64,000 nt of DNA from Clostridia bacterium (GCA_024403735.1 JAKSRG010000011.1:1-64000); one strand, 5' to 3'. Positions 17,984-27,059 are shown, counted from the stretch's first letter. The notes: generated from the sequence alone by a model not told the origin. Numbers and translations are program-made.

Positions 17984-18867
17984 TATCTCATCTCCAATTT
18001 ATGCTTGTTCAAAAGCTCTGTAATCTTAATATCAATTCTCTCTTTAGTGTCGAAAGTAGAATTCGCTATACCAGCTTTCTTAAGTCTATTCTGACACTCT
18101 GTCATAAGTTCAATACGCTTCTGTTCTTCTTTCTTAAGCAACTTCTTACTCTTAGTAAAGAATTCAGGAAGAAAATTATTCTCTTCTACATCAAAAACAT
18201 CTTTACCACTAGCATTAGCATCGCTAATATTAATCAAAATAACATCGTGAAGAACTCGAAGTCTCTTGTAAGTCTGTTCACTTATTGAAAGCATACCCTT
18301 CATATCAGTAATGATTACGATAATCATACGTCTTCTGAAATTACGCATTATATAATTAAGGGATTTATTAATATCAGAATCATTCTTTCTATTGCAATGC
18401 TTATCATAAGCTTCAAGAAATTTCTCAATGTTCATGAGACCAGTCTTAAATGGATAGTGATCCAAAGACTTCTCTGTAGCAAAAGTAGAACTTACAAAGT
18501 CACCATTACGGCTAACGAGATATGCAAGTGTACCAGCTGCATAAAGAGCAATCTCTTTCTTCTCTTCCATCTTATCTGAAAAACCAAGCATTCTCTTATT
18601 TGTATCCATGACAAACATGATGTTGTGCTTCTTCTCAGCAACATACTCACGAACAAGAGTAGTTCTACTTCTTGCAGTAGCCTTCCAGTCAATATCCTTA
18701 ATGTCATCGCCTGGAACATACTCTCTTAAATCTTCGAAGTTAAGACTGCGGCCCTTGAATACTGAAACGTATGAACCATCGAGAATGCTCGATGTTGCAC
18801 GTTTAGTTGAAATTACCACAGACTTCTTCATATTAGACTGTATCTGTGAAATAAAGTTCAGTTTCAT
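17983..18867 (-). CDS. DUF58 protein of the MoxR/Bat system
   Basis: 294 residues. It contains the DUF58 core GRSLNFEDLREYVPGDDIKD followed by IDWKATARS and then a VWA-like half (IMFVMDTNKRM, VIIITDMKG). DUF58 proteins are constant partners of MoxR ATPases and VWA membrane proteins. Start ATG overlaps the MoxR stop (ATGA), which fixes the start and shows coupling. No membrane segments; likely cytoplasmic and attached to the complex. Confidence 0.92.
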   Translation of the reverse strand: MKLNFISQIQSNMKKSVVISTKRATSSILDGSYVSVFKGRSLNFEDLREYVPGDDIKDIDWKATARSRTTLVREYVAEKKHNIMFVMDTNKRMLGFSDKMEEKKEIALYAAGTLAYLVSRNGDFVSSTFATEKSLDHYPFKTGLMNIEKFLEAYDKHCNRKNDSDINKSLNYIMRNFRRRMIIVIITDMKGMLSISEQTYKRLRVLHDVILINISDANASGKDVFDVEENNFLPEFFTKSKKLLKKEEQKRIELMTECQNRLKKAGIANSTFDTKERIDIKITELLNKHKLEMR

Positions 18868-19841
18868 GGTGTAGGTACTTTTCCTATAATTGCATCAATA
18901 AGTGTTTCAACCTTAACGCCATCAGCCAAAGCTGAGAAATTAAGCATAATTCTGTGACGGAGAATAGAGTAACGCATAAACTTAACGTCTTCTGGTGTTA
19001 CATATCCTCTACCATTAACAAGAGCTACTGCCTTAGCTGCTTCCATAAATGCGATAGCAGCACGAGTAGAAGCACCCATCTGAATGTACTGAGAAAGCTC
19101 AGGTGGCAAAATCTTATCAGCTTCACGTGTAGCTCTTACAATATCAACAATATACTTCTTGATTGCATCATCAACATATACGTTCTTACAAAGTGACTGG
19201 AGGTATTCGATATCTTCAACAGAAGCTACTGGATTAACATCTGAGAATACATCCTTCTCAATTCTATTAAGAACTTCAACTTCGGCATCTCTATCAGGAT
19301 AATCAAGAATAACCTTAAGAAGGAATCTATCCTGCTGTGCCTCAGAAAGCATGTATGTACCTTCCTGCTCAATTGGGTTCTGTGTAGCAATTACTACGAA
19401 TACCTCTGGGAGCTTGTATGCCTTACCACCGATACTAACTGTCTTCTCCTGCATTACTTCGAGCATCGCTGACTGTGTCTTAGCAGAAGAACGGTTAATC
19501 TCATCGAGGAGCAAGAAGTTAGAATATACTGGACCAATCTTGTCATCGAATGTCTTAGTGATGTCGTTATAAATCTGTGTACCAACGATATCACTTGGGA
19601 TAAGATCAGGTGTACACTGAATTCTTGAGAAAGAACCATTAACGGCCTCTGTCATAACCTTAGCGGCTGTTGTCTTAGCAAGACCAGGAACAGACTCGAG
19701 CAAGATGTGACCATTTGTGATCATGGCAACGATAAGTGAGAAGCCTAAGAACTTCTGACCTACAACCTTACTACCGTAGTACTGATCAAGGCGATTAATA
19801 ATGCTTACCGCACGCTGTAAATCTTCGTTTGAAATTTCCAT
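18864..19841 (-). CDS. MoxR-family AAA+ ATPase
   Basis: 325 residues, normal length. Walker A E49-SVPGLAK-T58 (K56), Walker B LLLDE (D113/E114), sensor region VIATQNPIEQEGTYMLSEAQ, and the C-terminal lid. MoxR proteins act as chaperone-like ATPases that drive maturation of partner complexes through VWA proteins. First gene of a six-gene operon with overlapping or nearly touching genes, transcribed from a good promoter at 19882-19911. Ribosome site GAGGG. Confidence 0.95.
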   Translation of the reverse strand: MEISNEDLQRAVSIINRLDQYYGSKVVGQKFLGFSLIVAMITNGHILLESVPGLAKTTAAKVMTEAVNGSFSRIQCTPDLIPSDIVGTQIYNDITKTFDDKIGPVYSNFLLLDEINRSSAKTQSAMLEVMQEKTVSIGGKAYKLPEVFVVIATQNPIEQEGTYMLSEAQQDRFLLKVILDYPDRDAEVEVLNRIEKDVFSDVNPVASVEDIEYLQSLCKNVYVDDAIKKYIVDIVRATREADKILPPELSQYIQMGASTRAAIAFMEAAKAVALVNGRGYVTPEDVKFMRYSILRHRIMLNFSALADGVKVETLIDAIIGKVPTP

Positions 19842-19881
19842 AAATCAATCCCTCAACTTTTATTATTTTTATCACAGTGTC

Positions 19882-19911
19882 ATAATAACACACTTATTCA
19901 CATTTTGTAAA
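19882..19911 (-). promoter_or_regulatory. Promoter of the MoxR/Bat operon
   Basis: Minus strand TTTACA (19906-19911), 18-base spacer, TATTAT (19882-19887) preceded by TG at the extended -10 position. The -10 sits in a small palindrome, GTGTtattatgACAC. Confidence 0.7.
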
Positions 19912-19963
19912 TAACAGATTTGAAATATATGTATTTTTTCGAAAATTATCAAAAACATACACT

Positions 19964-20587
19964 TTATTTCTCTATCCAATAAGAATGCAATCCGTAATTA
20001 AACACTTTTGCACCACGTGGTACCTGCCTTAGTGCATTAAACACATTGGCATAGTCACCAATAGCAGAGATAAACATCAGCATATAGAAAATCATCACGG
20101 CTGAATTATAAGGCATAGCAATCGTTGGCGCAAATATGTACCAAATCAGGAACGGAACTCCAGCTAGAGCTATAGTAGGAGCGAGACACACAAGGATAAA
20201 GCGTGTTTTCGAGATAGTCGCATCACAATATAGTAAGTGTGCACCCTGGCTCTTAATCTGGCATATCAATTTGGTCTCACCCTTTGGATATGCTAGGGCA
20301 TGAATTAGTTCGTGAACGTAAGACATGAAATATGTAATTACCAGCGTTAGTGCTAGCACCAACCAAGTAACCCAATTAAACGTCAAGCGTTCAGGAACAG
20401 TCTCATACCTATAGAATGTAAGTGCAATAACAAGAATTAAAATCGGAGAACCTATTATTAGGCCATCGTAGAATATGTCCGAGAGATTGTCGCTCTCCTT
20501 GAACTTGTGAGCGCCTTCTGGGAGAGCTCGTCCGTTCGTAAGACTATCGATAGATTCTATCTCGCCTATATTCTTGATATTCAGCAT
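19964..20587 (-). CDS. DUF3267 membrane protein, putative zinc metalloprotease
   Basis: 207 residues with about four hydrophobic segments. The second ends in HELIHALAYPKG, an HExxH zinc motif at the membrane edge, as in DUF3267 proteins, which resemble site-2-type intramembrane proteases. A further conserved stretch, GAHLLYCDATISKTRF, follows. Substrate unknown. Monocistronic between the MoxR promoter and glmS. Its reading frame contains an exact copy of GTGTTTTCGAGATAGTC (20203-20219) that also occurs between genes elsewhere in the window. The ribosome site is weak (GATAGGG very close to the ATG). Confidence 0.82.
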   Translation of the reverse strand: MLNIKNIGEIESIDSLTNGRALPEGAHKFKESDNLSDIFYDGLIIGSPILILVIALTFYRYETVPERLTFNWVTWLVLALTLVITYFMSYVHELIHALAYPKGETKLICQIKSQGAHLLYCDATISKTRFILVCLAPTIALAGVPFLIWYIFAPTIAMPYNSAVMIFYMLMFISAIGDYANVFNALRQVPRGAKVFNYGLHSYWIEK

Positions 20588-20651
20588 TCCCTATCCAACC
20601 TTATAAGTTAGTTTATCTTCCATCAACCATTATACATTCATACAAATAAAA

Positions 20652-20691
20652 ATGGCCATCGTATTGATACAAATACCATTACGATGACCAT
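20652..20691 (-). terminator. glmS terminator
   Basis: Twelve-pair stem ATGGCCATCGTA/TACGATGACCAT (one G-T pair), followed by TTTTATTTG on the minus strand. Confidence 0.9.
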
Positions 20692-20715
20692 ATAAATTGG
20701 CAAAATAGAACTAAA

Positions 20716-22542
20716 TCACTCTACAGTAACTGACTTAGCAAGGTTCTTAGGCTTATCGATGTCGCAGCCATTCTCAAGAGCAACATAGTAAGCGAACAAC
20801 TGGAGAGGAATTGTCTCTGGAATTGTTGAGAGAAGCTGATCAGTCTCTGGAATAAAGATTGTATCATCTGCTTCTGCGAGGATCTTACGATTGCCCTCAA
20901 CAGCAACTCCAAGAACGCGAGCACCACGTGCCTTAACTTCCTTAATATTACCCATAAGCTTATCGAAGAGGTCGTGATAGCAAGCAAGCGCGATTACAAG
21001 TCTGCCTTCTTCGATAAGAGCAATTGTACCGTGCTTTAATTCGCCTGCAGCATATGCTTCAGAGTGAATATAGCTAATCTCCTTGAGTTTCAAAGAAGCC
21101 TCGAGACAAGCAGCATAGTCAAGATTACGTCCAATAAAGAACAATGAATCCTTAGGGCTGTACTTCTTAGCCAAATCGCGAACTTTGTTGTTAAGATCGA
21201 TAGCTCTCTGGCATCTCTCTGGAATATTACGAATACCATTATAGAGTTCCTTATATCTTTCCTCAGAGATACGTCCTAATTCATCAGCGAAGTACAAAGC
21301 AAGCAATGAGAATACTGCAACCTGTGTTGTATAACCCTTTGTTGTAGCAACAGCAATCTCAGGACCAGCCCATGTATAGAGAACATCATCAGAAATCTTA
21401 GCGATAGTACTATCAACAACATTTACAATAGCGAGAGTTCTAGCGCCTCTTGCCTTGCATTCCTTGATAGAAGCAATTGTATCTGCTGTCTCACCAGACT
21501 GAGATACAGCGATAAGAAGTGTATGCTCATCAATAATCGGATTACGATATCTGAGCTCACTAGCAACATCAATCTGAACAGGAATTCTAGCTAATTCCTC
21601 GATAAGATATTTACCTACACATCCAGCGTGATAAGCTGAACCACAAGCAGTGATAACGATATTACGAATATTCTTAAGTTCAGCAGCACCGAGCTTAACA
21701 TCATCAAGAACAATCTTGCCATCCTTTACACGTGGCTCGATTGTTGCCTTCAAAGCATTTGGCTGCTCCATAATCTCTTTGAGCATGAAGTGATCATAGC
21801 CACCCTTCTCAGCAGCTTCCATTGACCAATTAATATGAGTAATCTTCTTACTAATCTCAGCACCCATACAATCGTAAACAGTAATCTTATCAGGTGTGAT
21901 AGAAGCGAACTCACCATCATCAAGATACATAACATTTCTTGTATGACTAATGAGAGCTGTAACGTCTGAAGCGAAGAAATTCTCACCTACGCCTACACCA
22001 ACAATAAGAGGGCTAGCAAGCTTAACTGTCATTACTTCATTAGGAAAATCAATACAAACAATACCAAGAGCATATGAACCCTCAAGTCTGTTGATTGTCT
22101 TAAGAACAGTTCTCTTGAAATCGCCGTCATAATACTTCTCAAGAAGGTGTGCTACTACTTCTGTATCTGTCTCACTATGGAAAACAAAACCTTCACTAAT
22201 GAGTTCTTCTCTAAGCTCAGCAAAATTCTCGATAATTCCGTTATGAACAACTGCAAACTTACCGTCGTTAGACATATGTGGATGTGCATTGCTCTTAGTT
22301 GGAGCTCCATGTGTTGCCCATCTTGTATGACCAATACCACAAGTTCCTACAATACTCTTACCATCATTAGTCTCATCACAGAGATTCTGAAGTCTTCCCT
22401 TAGCTCTTGCCTGAGAAATCTTCTCTCCATCTGATACTGCAATACCAGCAGAGTCATATCCACGATACTCAAGTCTTTTGAGTCCATCCAAAAGGTATGG
22501 AGCTGCACTCGAAGATCCTGTATATCCTACTATTCCACACAT
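20716..22542 (-). CDS. glmS: Glucosamine-6-phosphate synthase (isomerizing)
   Basis: 608 residues, standard length. Converts fructose-6-phosphate and glutamine to glucosamine-6-phosphate, the first step toward peptidoglycan and UDP-GlcNAc. N-terminal glutaminase domain begins MCGIVGYTG with nucleophile C2 exposed after Met removal; GHTRWATHG follows; two SIS sugar-isomerase domains (VSQSGETADT, GRNLDYAACLEASLKLKEIS) and the C-terminal LAKSVTVE that closes the active site. The 5' leader is short (about 50 bases), and I find no glmS ribozyme in it. Monocistronic with its own promoter and terminator. Confidence 0.97.
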   Translation of the reverse strand: MCGIVGYTGSSSAAPYLLDGLKRLEYRGYDSAGIAVSDGEKISQARAKGRLQNLCDETNDGKSIVGTCGIGHTRWATHGAPTKSNAHPHMSNDGKFAVVHNGIIENFAELREELISEGFVFHSETDTEVVAHLLEKYYDGDFKRTVLKTINRLEGSYALGIVCIDFPNEVMTVKLASPLIVGVGVGENFFASDVTALISHTRNVMYLDDGEFASITPDKITVYDCMGAEISKKITHINWSMEAAEKGGYDHFMLKEIMEQPNALKATIEPRVKDGKIVLDDVKLGAAELKNIRNIVITACGSAYHAGCVGKYLIEELARIPVQIDVASELRYRNPIIDEHTLLIAVSQSGETADTIASIKECKARGARTLAIVNVVDSTIAKISDDVLYTWAGPEIAVATTKGYTTQVAVFSLLALYFADELGRISEERYKELYNGIRNIPERCQRAIDLNNKVRDLAKKYSPKDSLFFIGRNLDYAACLEASLKLKEISYIHSEAYAAGELKHGTIALIEEGRLVIALACYHDLFDKLMGNIKEVKARGARVLGVAVEGNRKILAEADDTIFIPETDQLLSTIPETIPLQLFAYYVALENGCDIDKPKNLAKSVTVE

Positions 22543-22595
22543 AATAAATTCTCCTATATAAATTAAATCTTAGTCGCAAAAATCTATATTCGTTA

Positions 22596-22622
22596 AGTAT
22601 ACCATAAGAGTTATTTATTCAA
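22596..22622 (-). promoter_or_regulatory. glmS promoter
   Basis: Minus strand extended -10 TGGTATACT (22596-22604) with TTGAAT at 22617-22622, a short 15-base spacer. Confidence 0.6.
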
Positions 22623-22666
22623 TAATTTTGACAAATTTGTTTTCGAGTTGTTCATATATACAAAAA

Positions 22667-22700
22667 TACCTGCCCTCATGAATTAACATAAGGACAGGTA
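22667..22700 (-). terminator. Terminator of the DUF2185 gene
   Basis: Fourteen-pair stem TACCTGCCCTCATG/CATAAGGACAGGTA with a 6-base loop, then TTTTTG on the minus strand. A copy of GTTTTCGAG follows at 22640-22648. Confidence 0.9.
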
Positions 22701-22727
22701 CTGAAATCCTACTATAATGAGCAATAC

Positions 22728-23072
22728 TTATAATTCGACCTGCTCGAAAACACCTTCGCTGTTTCGCTTGAATGCTGAACCAACAGAAGCATAAAGGTGT
22801 GAAATGATATCTTTATCGTAATTACAAATAAAATTCAAACGATATACGCCACCGTTCTCTGGATTATTAAGATAACCTGTTGACTCATCACCAACAGTAA
22901 ATCTCCAACCAGAATCGAATGGATTTACAGGTTCTTCTCTGTACATAAATCCAATCTTCTTGCCGTCTACAACAATCTTATCTGTAGCATAACATCCATC
23001 AGCGCCACTCCAGCCGAGCAACAACTGCTTTGTATCTGCTTCTTTAATCTTAAAATGCTTAACCTTTGCCAT
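22728..23072 (-). CDS. DUF2185-domain protein (immunity-protein-like fold)
   Basis: 114 residues, soluble. The core FDSGWRFTVGDESTGYLNN, followed by NGGVYRLNFICNYDKDII, is typical of DUF2185/Imm33-type domains, found both as antitoxin-like immunity proteins and as housekeeping small proteins of unknown role. No toxin gene is adjacent (neighbours are glmS and a HAD phosphatase), so I do not call it an immunity protein. Ribosome site GGAGAGG. Confidence 0.78.
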   Translation of the reverse strand: MAKVKHFKIKEADTKQLLLGWSGADGCYATDKIVVDGKKIGFMYREEPVNPFDSGWRFTVGDESTGYLNNPENGGVYRLNFICNYDKDIISHLYASVGSAFKRNSEGVFEQVEL

Positions 23073-23134
23073 ATCTAAAGCCTCTCCAAAATCATTATAA
23101 ATTCATTATACCAAATACCTGATATTATGAGAAA

Positions 23135-23920
23135 TCAACCGAATAATTGATTAAGCACTTGCATAACGCCTTCATCTTCATTAGACGGAGCGATGCGCTT
23201 ACAAAATTTCTTCAAATCAGGATGTGCATTCTCCATAGCGTAAGATTCTTCGCAAGCCTCAAGTAGTGACACGTCATTAAGGTAGTCACCAAAAGCCATC
23301 GTCTCTTCTCTACTAATACCAAGTATCTCTTGGATAACCCTTATGCCTTCACCCTTGTTCACGGTTGAATTAGCAATATCAATCCAGCAGTTTCCGGAAA
23401 GAATGTAAGTAATCCTATCGTTGCTATCTACAAGCTTCTTATAGTAGTCGTCAGCCACATAGCCTTCAACGAAGATCGCAATCTTAATTATTCTGTCATC
23501 TAATTCATCGAAACTATCAACAAAATCAAATCTTGTGTAATACAAACTAGCGTTACGCTTGGCATCGTCAGAAGCAGAATTGAGCATATAAGCTGACTTT
23601 TCACCACACAATACTACAGTGCTCACACCAGGTTCAACAAATCTATCAATTGAAGCTCGGATATCTTCATCACACATAGGATTCGAAAACAAGCACTTAT
23701 CATCCTTGAAAACTAACCCGCCGTTTTCTGCTATATAAACCATTCGTGATGCTGCCTTAGGGAACTGGGCAAGAATGTTATAGTACTGTCTTCCTGATGC
23801 AATAACAAAAGTAAGCTCTGGATGATTTATAACAAAGTCCTCAAACCCTTGTGGTTTGGACTTATCGTTATGAAGAAGTGTTCCATCGAGATCTGTTGCG
23901 ATGAGTTTAATATTAGACAT
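23135..23920 (-). CDS. Cof-type HAD-superfamily phosphatase
   Basis: 261 residues. HAD motif I DLDGTLLHND at the N-terminus (nucleophile in DLD), motif II near FVIASGRQYY, motif III Lys in NKGEGIRVI and motif IV FGDYLNDVSLLEAC. The C2 cap between them fits the Cof/YkrA group that dephosphorylates sugar phosphates or flavin mononucleotide. Substrate not predictable. Ribosome site weak (AAAGAGA). Separate from its neighbours by short gaps; it may be cotranscribed with the DUF2185 gene 62 bases downstream. Confidence 0.9.
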   Translation of the reverse strand: MSNIKLIATDLDGTLLHNDKSKPQGFEDFVINHPELTFVIASGRQYYNILAQFPKAASRMVYIAENGGLVFKDDKCLFSNPMCDEDIRASIDRFVEPGVSTVVLCGEKSAYMLNSASDDAKRNASLYYTRFDFVDSFDELDDRIIKIAIFVEGYVADDYYKKLVDSNDRITYILSGNCWIDIANSTVNKGEGIRVIQEILGISREETMAFGDYLNDVSLLEACEESYAMENAHPDLKKFCKRIAPSNEDEGVMQVLNQLFG

Positions 23921-23972
23921 AAATAATAATCTCTTTCATATTTTACTTTGCTAATTCTACTAGAAAAGAAAA

Positions 23973-24009
23973 AGGCCTTCAATCCAAAAAGAAAATGGAT
24001 TGAAGACCT
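23973..24009 (-). terminator. Terminator of the Nudix-nfnAB operon
   Basis: Fourteen-pair stem AGGCCTTCAATCCA/TGGATTGAAGACCT followed by TTTTTC on the minus strand. Confidence 0.92.
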
Positions 24010-24037
24010 ATATTAGTTACTTTTATGAATACTAAGA

Positions 24038-25450
24038 TTACTTATTCTTGATGTACTCGTCGATTGCCTTAGCAGCAGTCTTACCAGCACCCATAGCAGT
24101 AATAACTGTAGCAGCACCTGTAACTGCATCACCACCAGCGTATACGCCAGTTCTAGATGTGAGACCGTCTTCGTTAACAATAATACCACCGTACTTGTTA
24201 ACCTCGAGACCTTCAGTTGTGCTCTTAATGAGTGGGTTAGGAGATGTACCGATCGCAATAACTACTGTATCAACATCCATCTCGAACTCTGAACCTGGGA
24301 TAGCTACAGGACGACGTCTGCCCTTAGCATCTGGCTCACCAAGCTCCATCTGAATACAACGGATACCTGTAACAAAACCATTCTTAGGATCACGTGGATC
24401 TTCTGGATTATTGTAACCAAGAACCTCAACTGGATTATTGAGAAGCTTAAAATCGATACCCTCTTCCATAGCGTGCTCAACTTCTTCCTTACGAGCAGGA
24501 AGCTCTTCAAGTGATCTACGGTAAACGATATAAACATGCTCAGCACCAAGACGAAGAGCTGTTCTAGCAGCATCCATAGCAACGTTACCACCGCCAACAA
24601 CTGCTACCTTACCACCCTTCATAATAGGTGTTGTTGTGTTATCTCTGTAAGCCTTCATGAGATTAGTTCTTGTAAGGAACTCATTAGCTGAATATACACC
24701 CTTAAGGCTCTCACCTGGGATGTTCATGAAGTTAGGAAGACCAGCACCTGATCCTACAAATACAGCTTCGAAACCCATCTCATCGATAAGCTCATCAATT
24801 GTAAGTGTCTTACCGATAACTACGTTAGTCTCTACCTTAACGCCGAGTGCCTTAAGTGTCTCAATCTCCTTAGCAACGATGCTCTTTGGAAGACGGAACT
24901 CAGGAATACCATATACAAGTACACCACCAGCAACGTGGAATGCTTCATAAACTGTTACATCATAACCGAGCTTAGCAAGGTCACCAGCACATGTAAGACC
25001 AGAAGGACCTGAACCAACGATTGCTACCTTGTGACCATTTGACTCTGGCTTAACAGGAGCATCCTTACAATTAGCATTGTGATAATCAGCAACAAATCTC
25101 TCGAGACGTCCGATTCCAACTGGCTCGAACTTAACGCCTAATGTACAGAGGCTCTCACACTGTGTCTCCTGTGGACATACACGACCACATACTGCAGGAA
25201 GTGATGAATCCATAGAGATAATCTGATAAGCACCCTCGAAATCCTGCTCCTTAATCTTTGTGATAAAGCCAGGAATGTTGATGTTTACTGGACAGCCATT
25301 TACACAAGGCTTCTTAGGGCAGTTAAGACATCTATTAGCCTCAGCAACTGCAATCTCTACTGGATAGCCAGTAGCTACTTCTTCAAAATTATGTGCTCTT
25401 ACTTCAGGAGCCTGAGTAGGCATTTCATTTTTCTTTGGAACAACAGCCAT
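24038..25450 (-). CDS. nfnB: NfnB: large subunit of electron-bifurcating ferredoxin-NADP+ oxidoreductase (GltA-like)
   Basis: 470 residues. N-terminal iron-sulfur region with CLNCPKKPCVNGCP and CGRVCPQETQCESLC for two [4Fe-4S] clusters, then FAD (GSGPSGLTCAGDLAKLGYDV) and NADPH (VVGGGNVAMDAARTALRLG) binding folds, ending with GDAVTGAATVITAMGAG. Alone this could be the small subunit of glutamate synthase, but it lies directly after a DHOD-like iron-sulfur flavoprotein, the NfnA partner. The pair couples NADH and reduced ferredoxin to NADP+ reduction in anaerobes. Ribosome site GAGGAGG, 17 bases after nfnA. Confidence 0.9.
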   Translation of the reverse strand: MAVVPKKNEMPTQAPEVRAHNFEEVATGYPVEIAVAEANRCLNCPKKPCVNGCPVNINIPGFITKIKEQDFEGAYQIISMDSSLPAVCGRVCPQETQCESLCTLGVKFEPVGIGRLERFVADYHNANCKDAPVKPESNGHKVAIVGSGPSGLTCAGDLAKLGYDVTVYEAFHVAGGVLVYGIPEFRLPKSIVAKEIETLKALGVKVETNVVIGKTLTIDELIDEMGFEAVFVGSGAGLPNFMNIPGESLKGVYSANEFLTRTNLMKAYRDNTTTPIMKGGKVAVVGGGNVAMDAARTALRLGAEHVYIVYRRSLEELPARKEEVEHAMEEGIDFKLLNNPVEVLGYNNPEDPRDPKNGFVTGIRCIQMELGEPDAKGRRRPVAIPGSEFEMDVDTVVIAIGTSPNPLIKSTTEGLEVNKYGGIIVNEDGLTSRTGVYAGGDAVTGAATVITAMGAGKTAAKAIDEYIKNK

Positions 25451-25467
25451 TTTAAATTACCTCCTCA

Positions 25468-26316
25468 TTAACCCTGCTTCAAAAGATTACATGCTTCTTC
25501 ACGAGCTCTAGCCTCAAAATCAGCATAAATTCTATTACGTGACATAGCTTCGTCGAAATCAACTTCGTAACCATCAAAGTCTGGACCATCAACGCAAGCA
25601 AACTTTGTGATCTTCTCACCGTTTCTATTAAGAGTGAGACGACAACCACCACACATACCTGTACCATCAACCATTACTGGGTTCATTGATACAACTACTG
25701 GTGTGCCAAATGGCTTAGCTGTGAGAACAACGAACTTCATCATGATAAGTGGTCCGATTGTAATAATCTTATCGAACTTCTCTCCACCTTCGAGCATCTC
25801 CTTAAGTGGAACTGTAACGTTACCATGACGAGCATATGAACCATCATCTGTCATTACTACAAGATTGTCTGAACAAGCCTTGAAATCATCTTCAAGAATA
25901 ACGATATCCTTATTTCTAAAACCAACGATACTTGTTACTTCGGCACCAGCCTCGTGAAAAGCCTGAGCAACTGGAAGAGCAATAGCACAACCAACGCCAC
26001 CACCAACAATACAAACTTTCTTAACGCCTTCTGTCTCAGTAGCAACACCCAATGGACCTACGAAATCACTAATTGTGTCGCCTGCTTCCTTAGCACTTAA
26101 GAGAGTTGTTGTAGCACCTACAACCTGGAAAATAATCTTAACTGTACCAGCTTCACGATCGTAACCTGCGATAGTAAGTGGAATACGCTCACCATCTTCG
26201 TTAACGCGCAAAATAATAAACTGACCAGCCTTTGCCTTACGTGCAACGAGTGGAGCTTCAATCTCCATCTGAACTACTGCACTATTAAGAACTTTTTTGC
26301 TTGCAATCTTATACAT
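25468..26316 (-). CDS. nfnA: NfnA: small subunit of electron-bifurcating ferredoxin-NADP+ oxidoreductase
   Basis: 282 residues. Ferredoxin-reductase-type FAD domain (RIPLTIAGYD), NAD-binding domain (IVGGGVGCAIALPVAQ) and a C-terminal [2Fe-2S] site from DGTGMCGGCR plus KFACVDGPDFDGYEVDF. This set is shared by PyrK and NfnA. Next to the GltA-like NfnB and with no pyrD nearby, NfnA is the better call. It accepts hydride from NADH and passes electrons to the bifurcating FAD in NfnB and to ferredoxin. Middle gene of a three-gene operon. Confidence 0.9.
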   Translation of the reverse strand: MYKIASKKVLNSAVVQMEIEAPLVARKAKAGQFIILRVNEDGERIPLTIAGYDREAGTVKIIFQVVGATTTLLSAKEAGDTISDFVGPLGVATETEGVKKVCIVGGGVGCAIALPVAQAFHEAGAEVTSIVGFRNKDIVILEDDFKACSDNLVVMTDDGSYARHGNVTVPLKEMLEGGEKFDKIITIGPLIMMKFVVLTAKPFGTPVVVSMNPVMVDGTGMCGGCRLTLNRNGEKITKFACVDGPDFDGYEVDFDEAMSRNRIYADFEARAREEACNLLKQG

Positions 26317-26337
26317 AAAGCAGCTCTTCCTTTCAAT

Positions 26338-26853
26338 TTAAATAGACACCAAACGAAGCACATCCCTAAGCATCTTAGCGTGATCAAAAGCCAAGTCGTC
26401 GATAGATATCTGTTCAGTATCACACACCAAGTTTACTTTATCACAATCACGTACAATTTTAAACCATTTTGCATCAGCTGCATCGTCTCCAGCAGCTACT
26501 TTTACATCGACTTTAAGCTGAGCATAAAACAACTGTGACACAACCCAGCCTCTTGGATCTCTGCCTGGTTCACTATATAGTCCAACAGGCACAACATCAG
26601 CATCGGTTACACCAGTCTCTTCTAGCAATTCTCTGCGAGCAGACTGCTCAATATTCTCATTCTCTTCAGCAAATCCACCTGGGAATGCATATCTGCCAAT
26701 AAAAGGATGGCCTTTACGTCTAATAAGCAAAATTCTATTGTCTTTATCGAAAACAATCACATCTGCAGTGAGATATGGTCTCTTATAATTCTTACTTTTA
26801 TAAATCTCCAAGAACTCCGCTTCTGTTAATCCCTTAGCATCTCTAATTTCCAT
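26338..26853 (-). CDS. Nudix hydrolase (ADP-ribose pyrophosphatase-like)
   Basis: 171 residues. The Nudix box is intact: GGFAEENENIEQSARRELLE-ETGV has all catalytic Glu. Upstream RPYLTADVIVFDKDNRILLI is the first strand pair of the fold. Likely cleaves ADP-ribose or a related nucleotide sugar. The frame stays open 46 codons further, but AGGAGGGG stands seven bases before ATG 26853, so I use that start. The stop is 21 bases from nfnA, which suggests co-expression with a pyridine-nucleotide enzyme. Confidence 0.9.
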   Translation of the reverse strand: MEIRDAKGLTEAEFLEIYKSKNYKRPYLTADVIVFDKDNRILLIRRKGHPFIGRYAFPGGFAEENENIEQSARRELLEETGVTDADVVPVGLYSEPGRDPRGWVVSQLFYAQLKVDVKVAAGDDAADAKWFKIVRDCDKVNLVCDTEQISIDDLAFDHAKMLRDVLRLVSI

Positions 26854-26992
26854 CTTACCCCTCCTAAAACATATTGCCTTTTTCACATATAACTTATTAA
26901 CAAATAAATAATAACAGATGTTTAATATATCTGCAATGTGTAAACGCAGAATGTTTTCGATTTTTTCTGCTACTTGAATATATGCAGACAAA

Positions 26993-27024
26993 AGGGGCCA
27001 TCTTAAGTAATTAAGATAGCCCCT
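26993..27024 (-). terminator. Terminator of the iron alcohol dehydrogenase
   Basis: Fourteen-pair stem AGGGGCCATCTTAA/TTAAGATAGCCCCT with a 4-base loop, followed by TTTTGTC on the minus strand. A small hairpin GCAGAA/TTCTGC enclosing GTTTTCGA lies beside it at 26946-26970. Confidence 0.92.
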
Positions 27025-27059
27025 ATCCTAGTTATTCAAACACGAACGACTTCTATTAA

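Noticed and set aside
22543..22600. glmS ribozyme
   Set aside because: The leader is only about 50 bases, AT-rich, and shows none of the ribozyme's conserved core or pairing.
22728..23072. Toxin-immunity system based on the DUF2185 protein
   Set aside because: No toxin, polymorphic-toxin gene or related cassette is adjacent; neighbours are housekeeping genes.
24038..25450. Glutamate synthase small subunit
   Set aside because: No large GltB subunit is near, and the adjacent gene is an NfnA-type flavoprotein, so NfnB fits better.
26854..26991. N-terminal extension of the Nudix protein
   Set aside because: The open frame continues upstream, but AGGAGGGG directly before ATG 26853 marks the start, and the extension is not Nudix-like.
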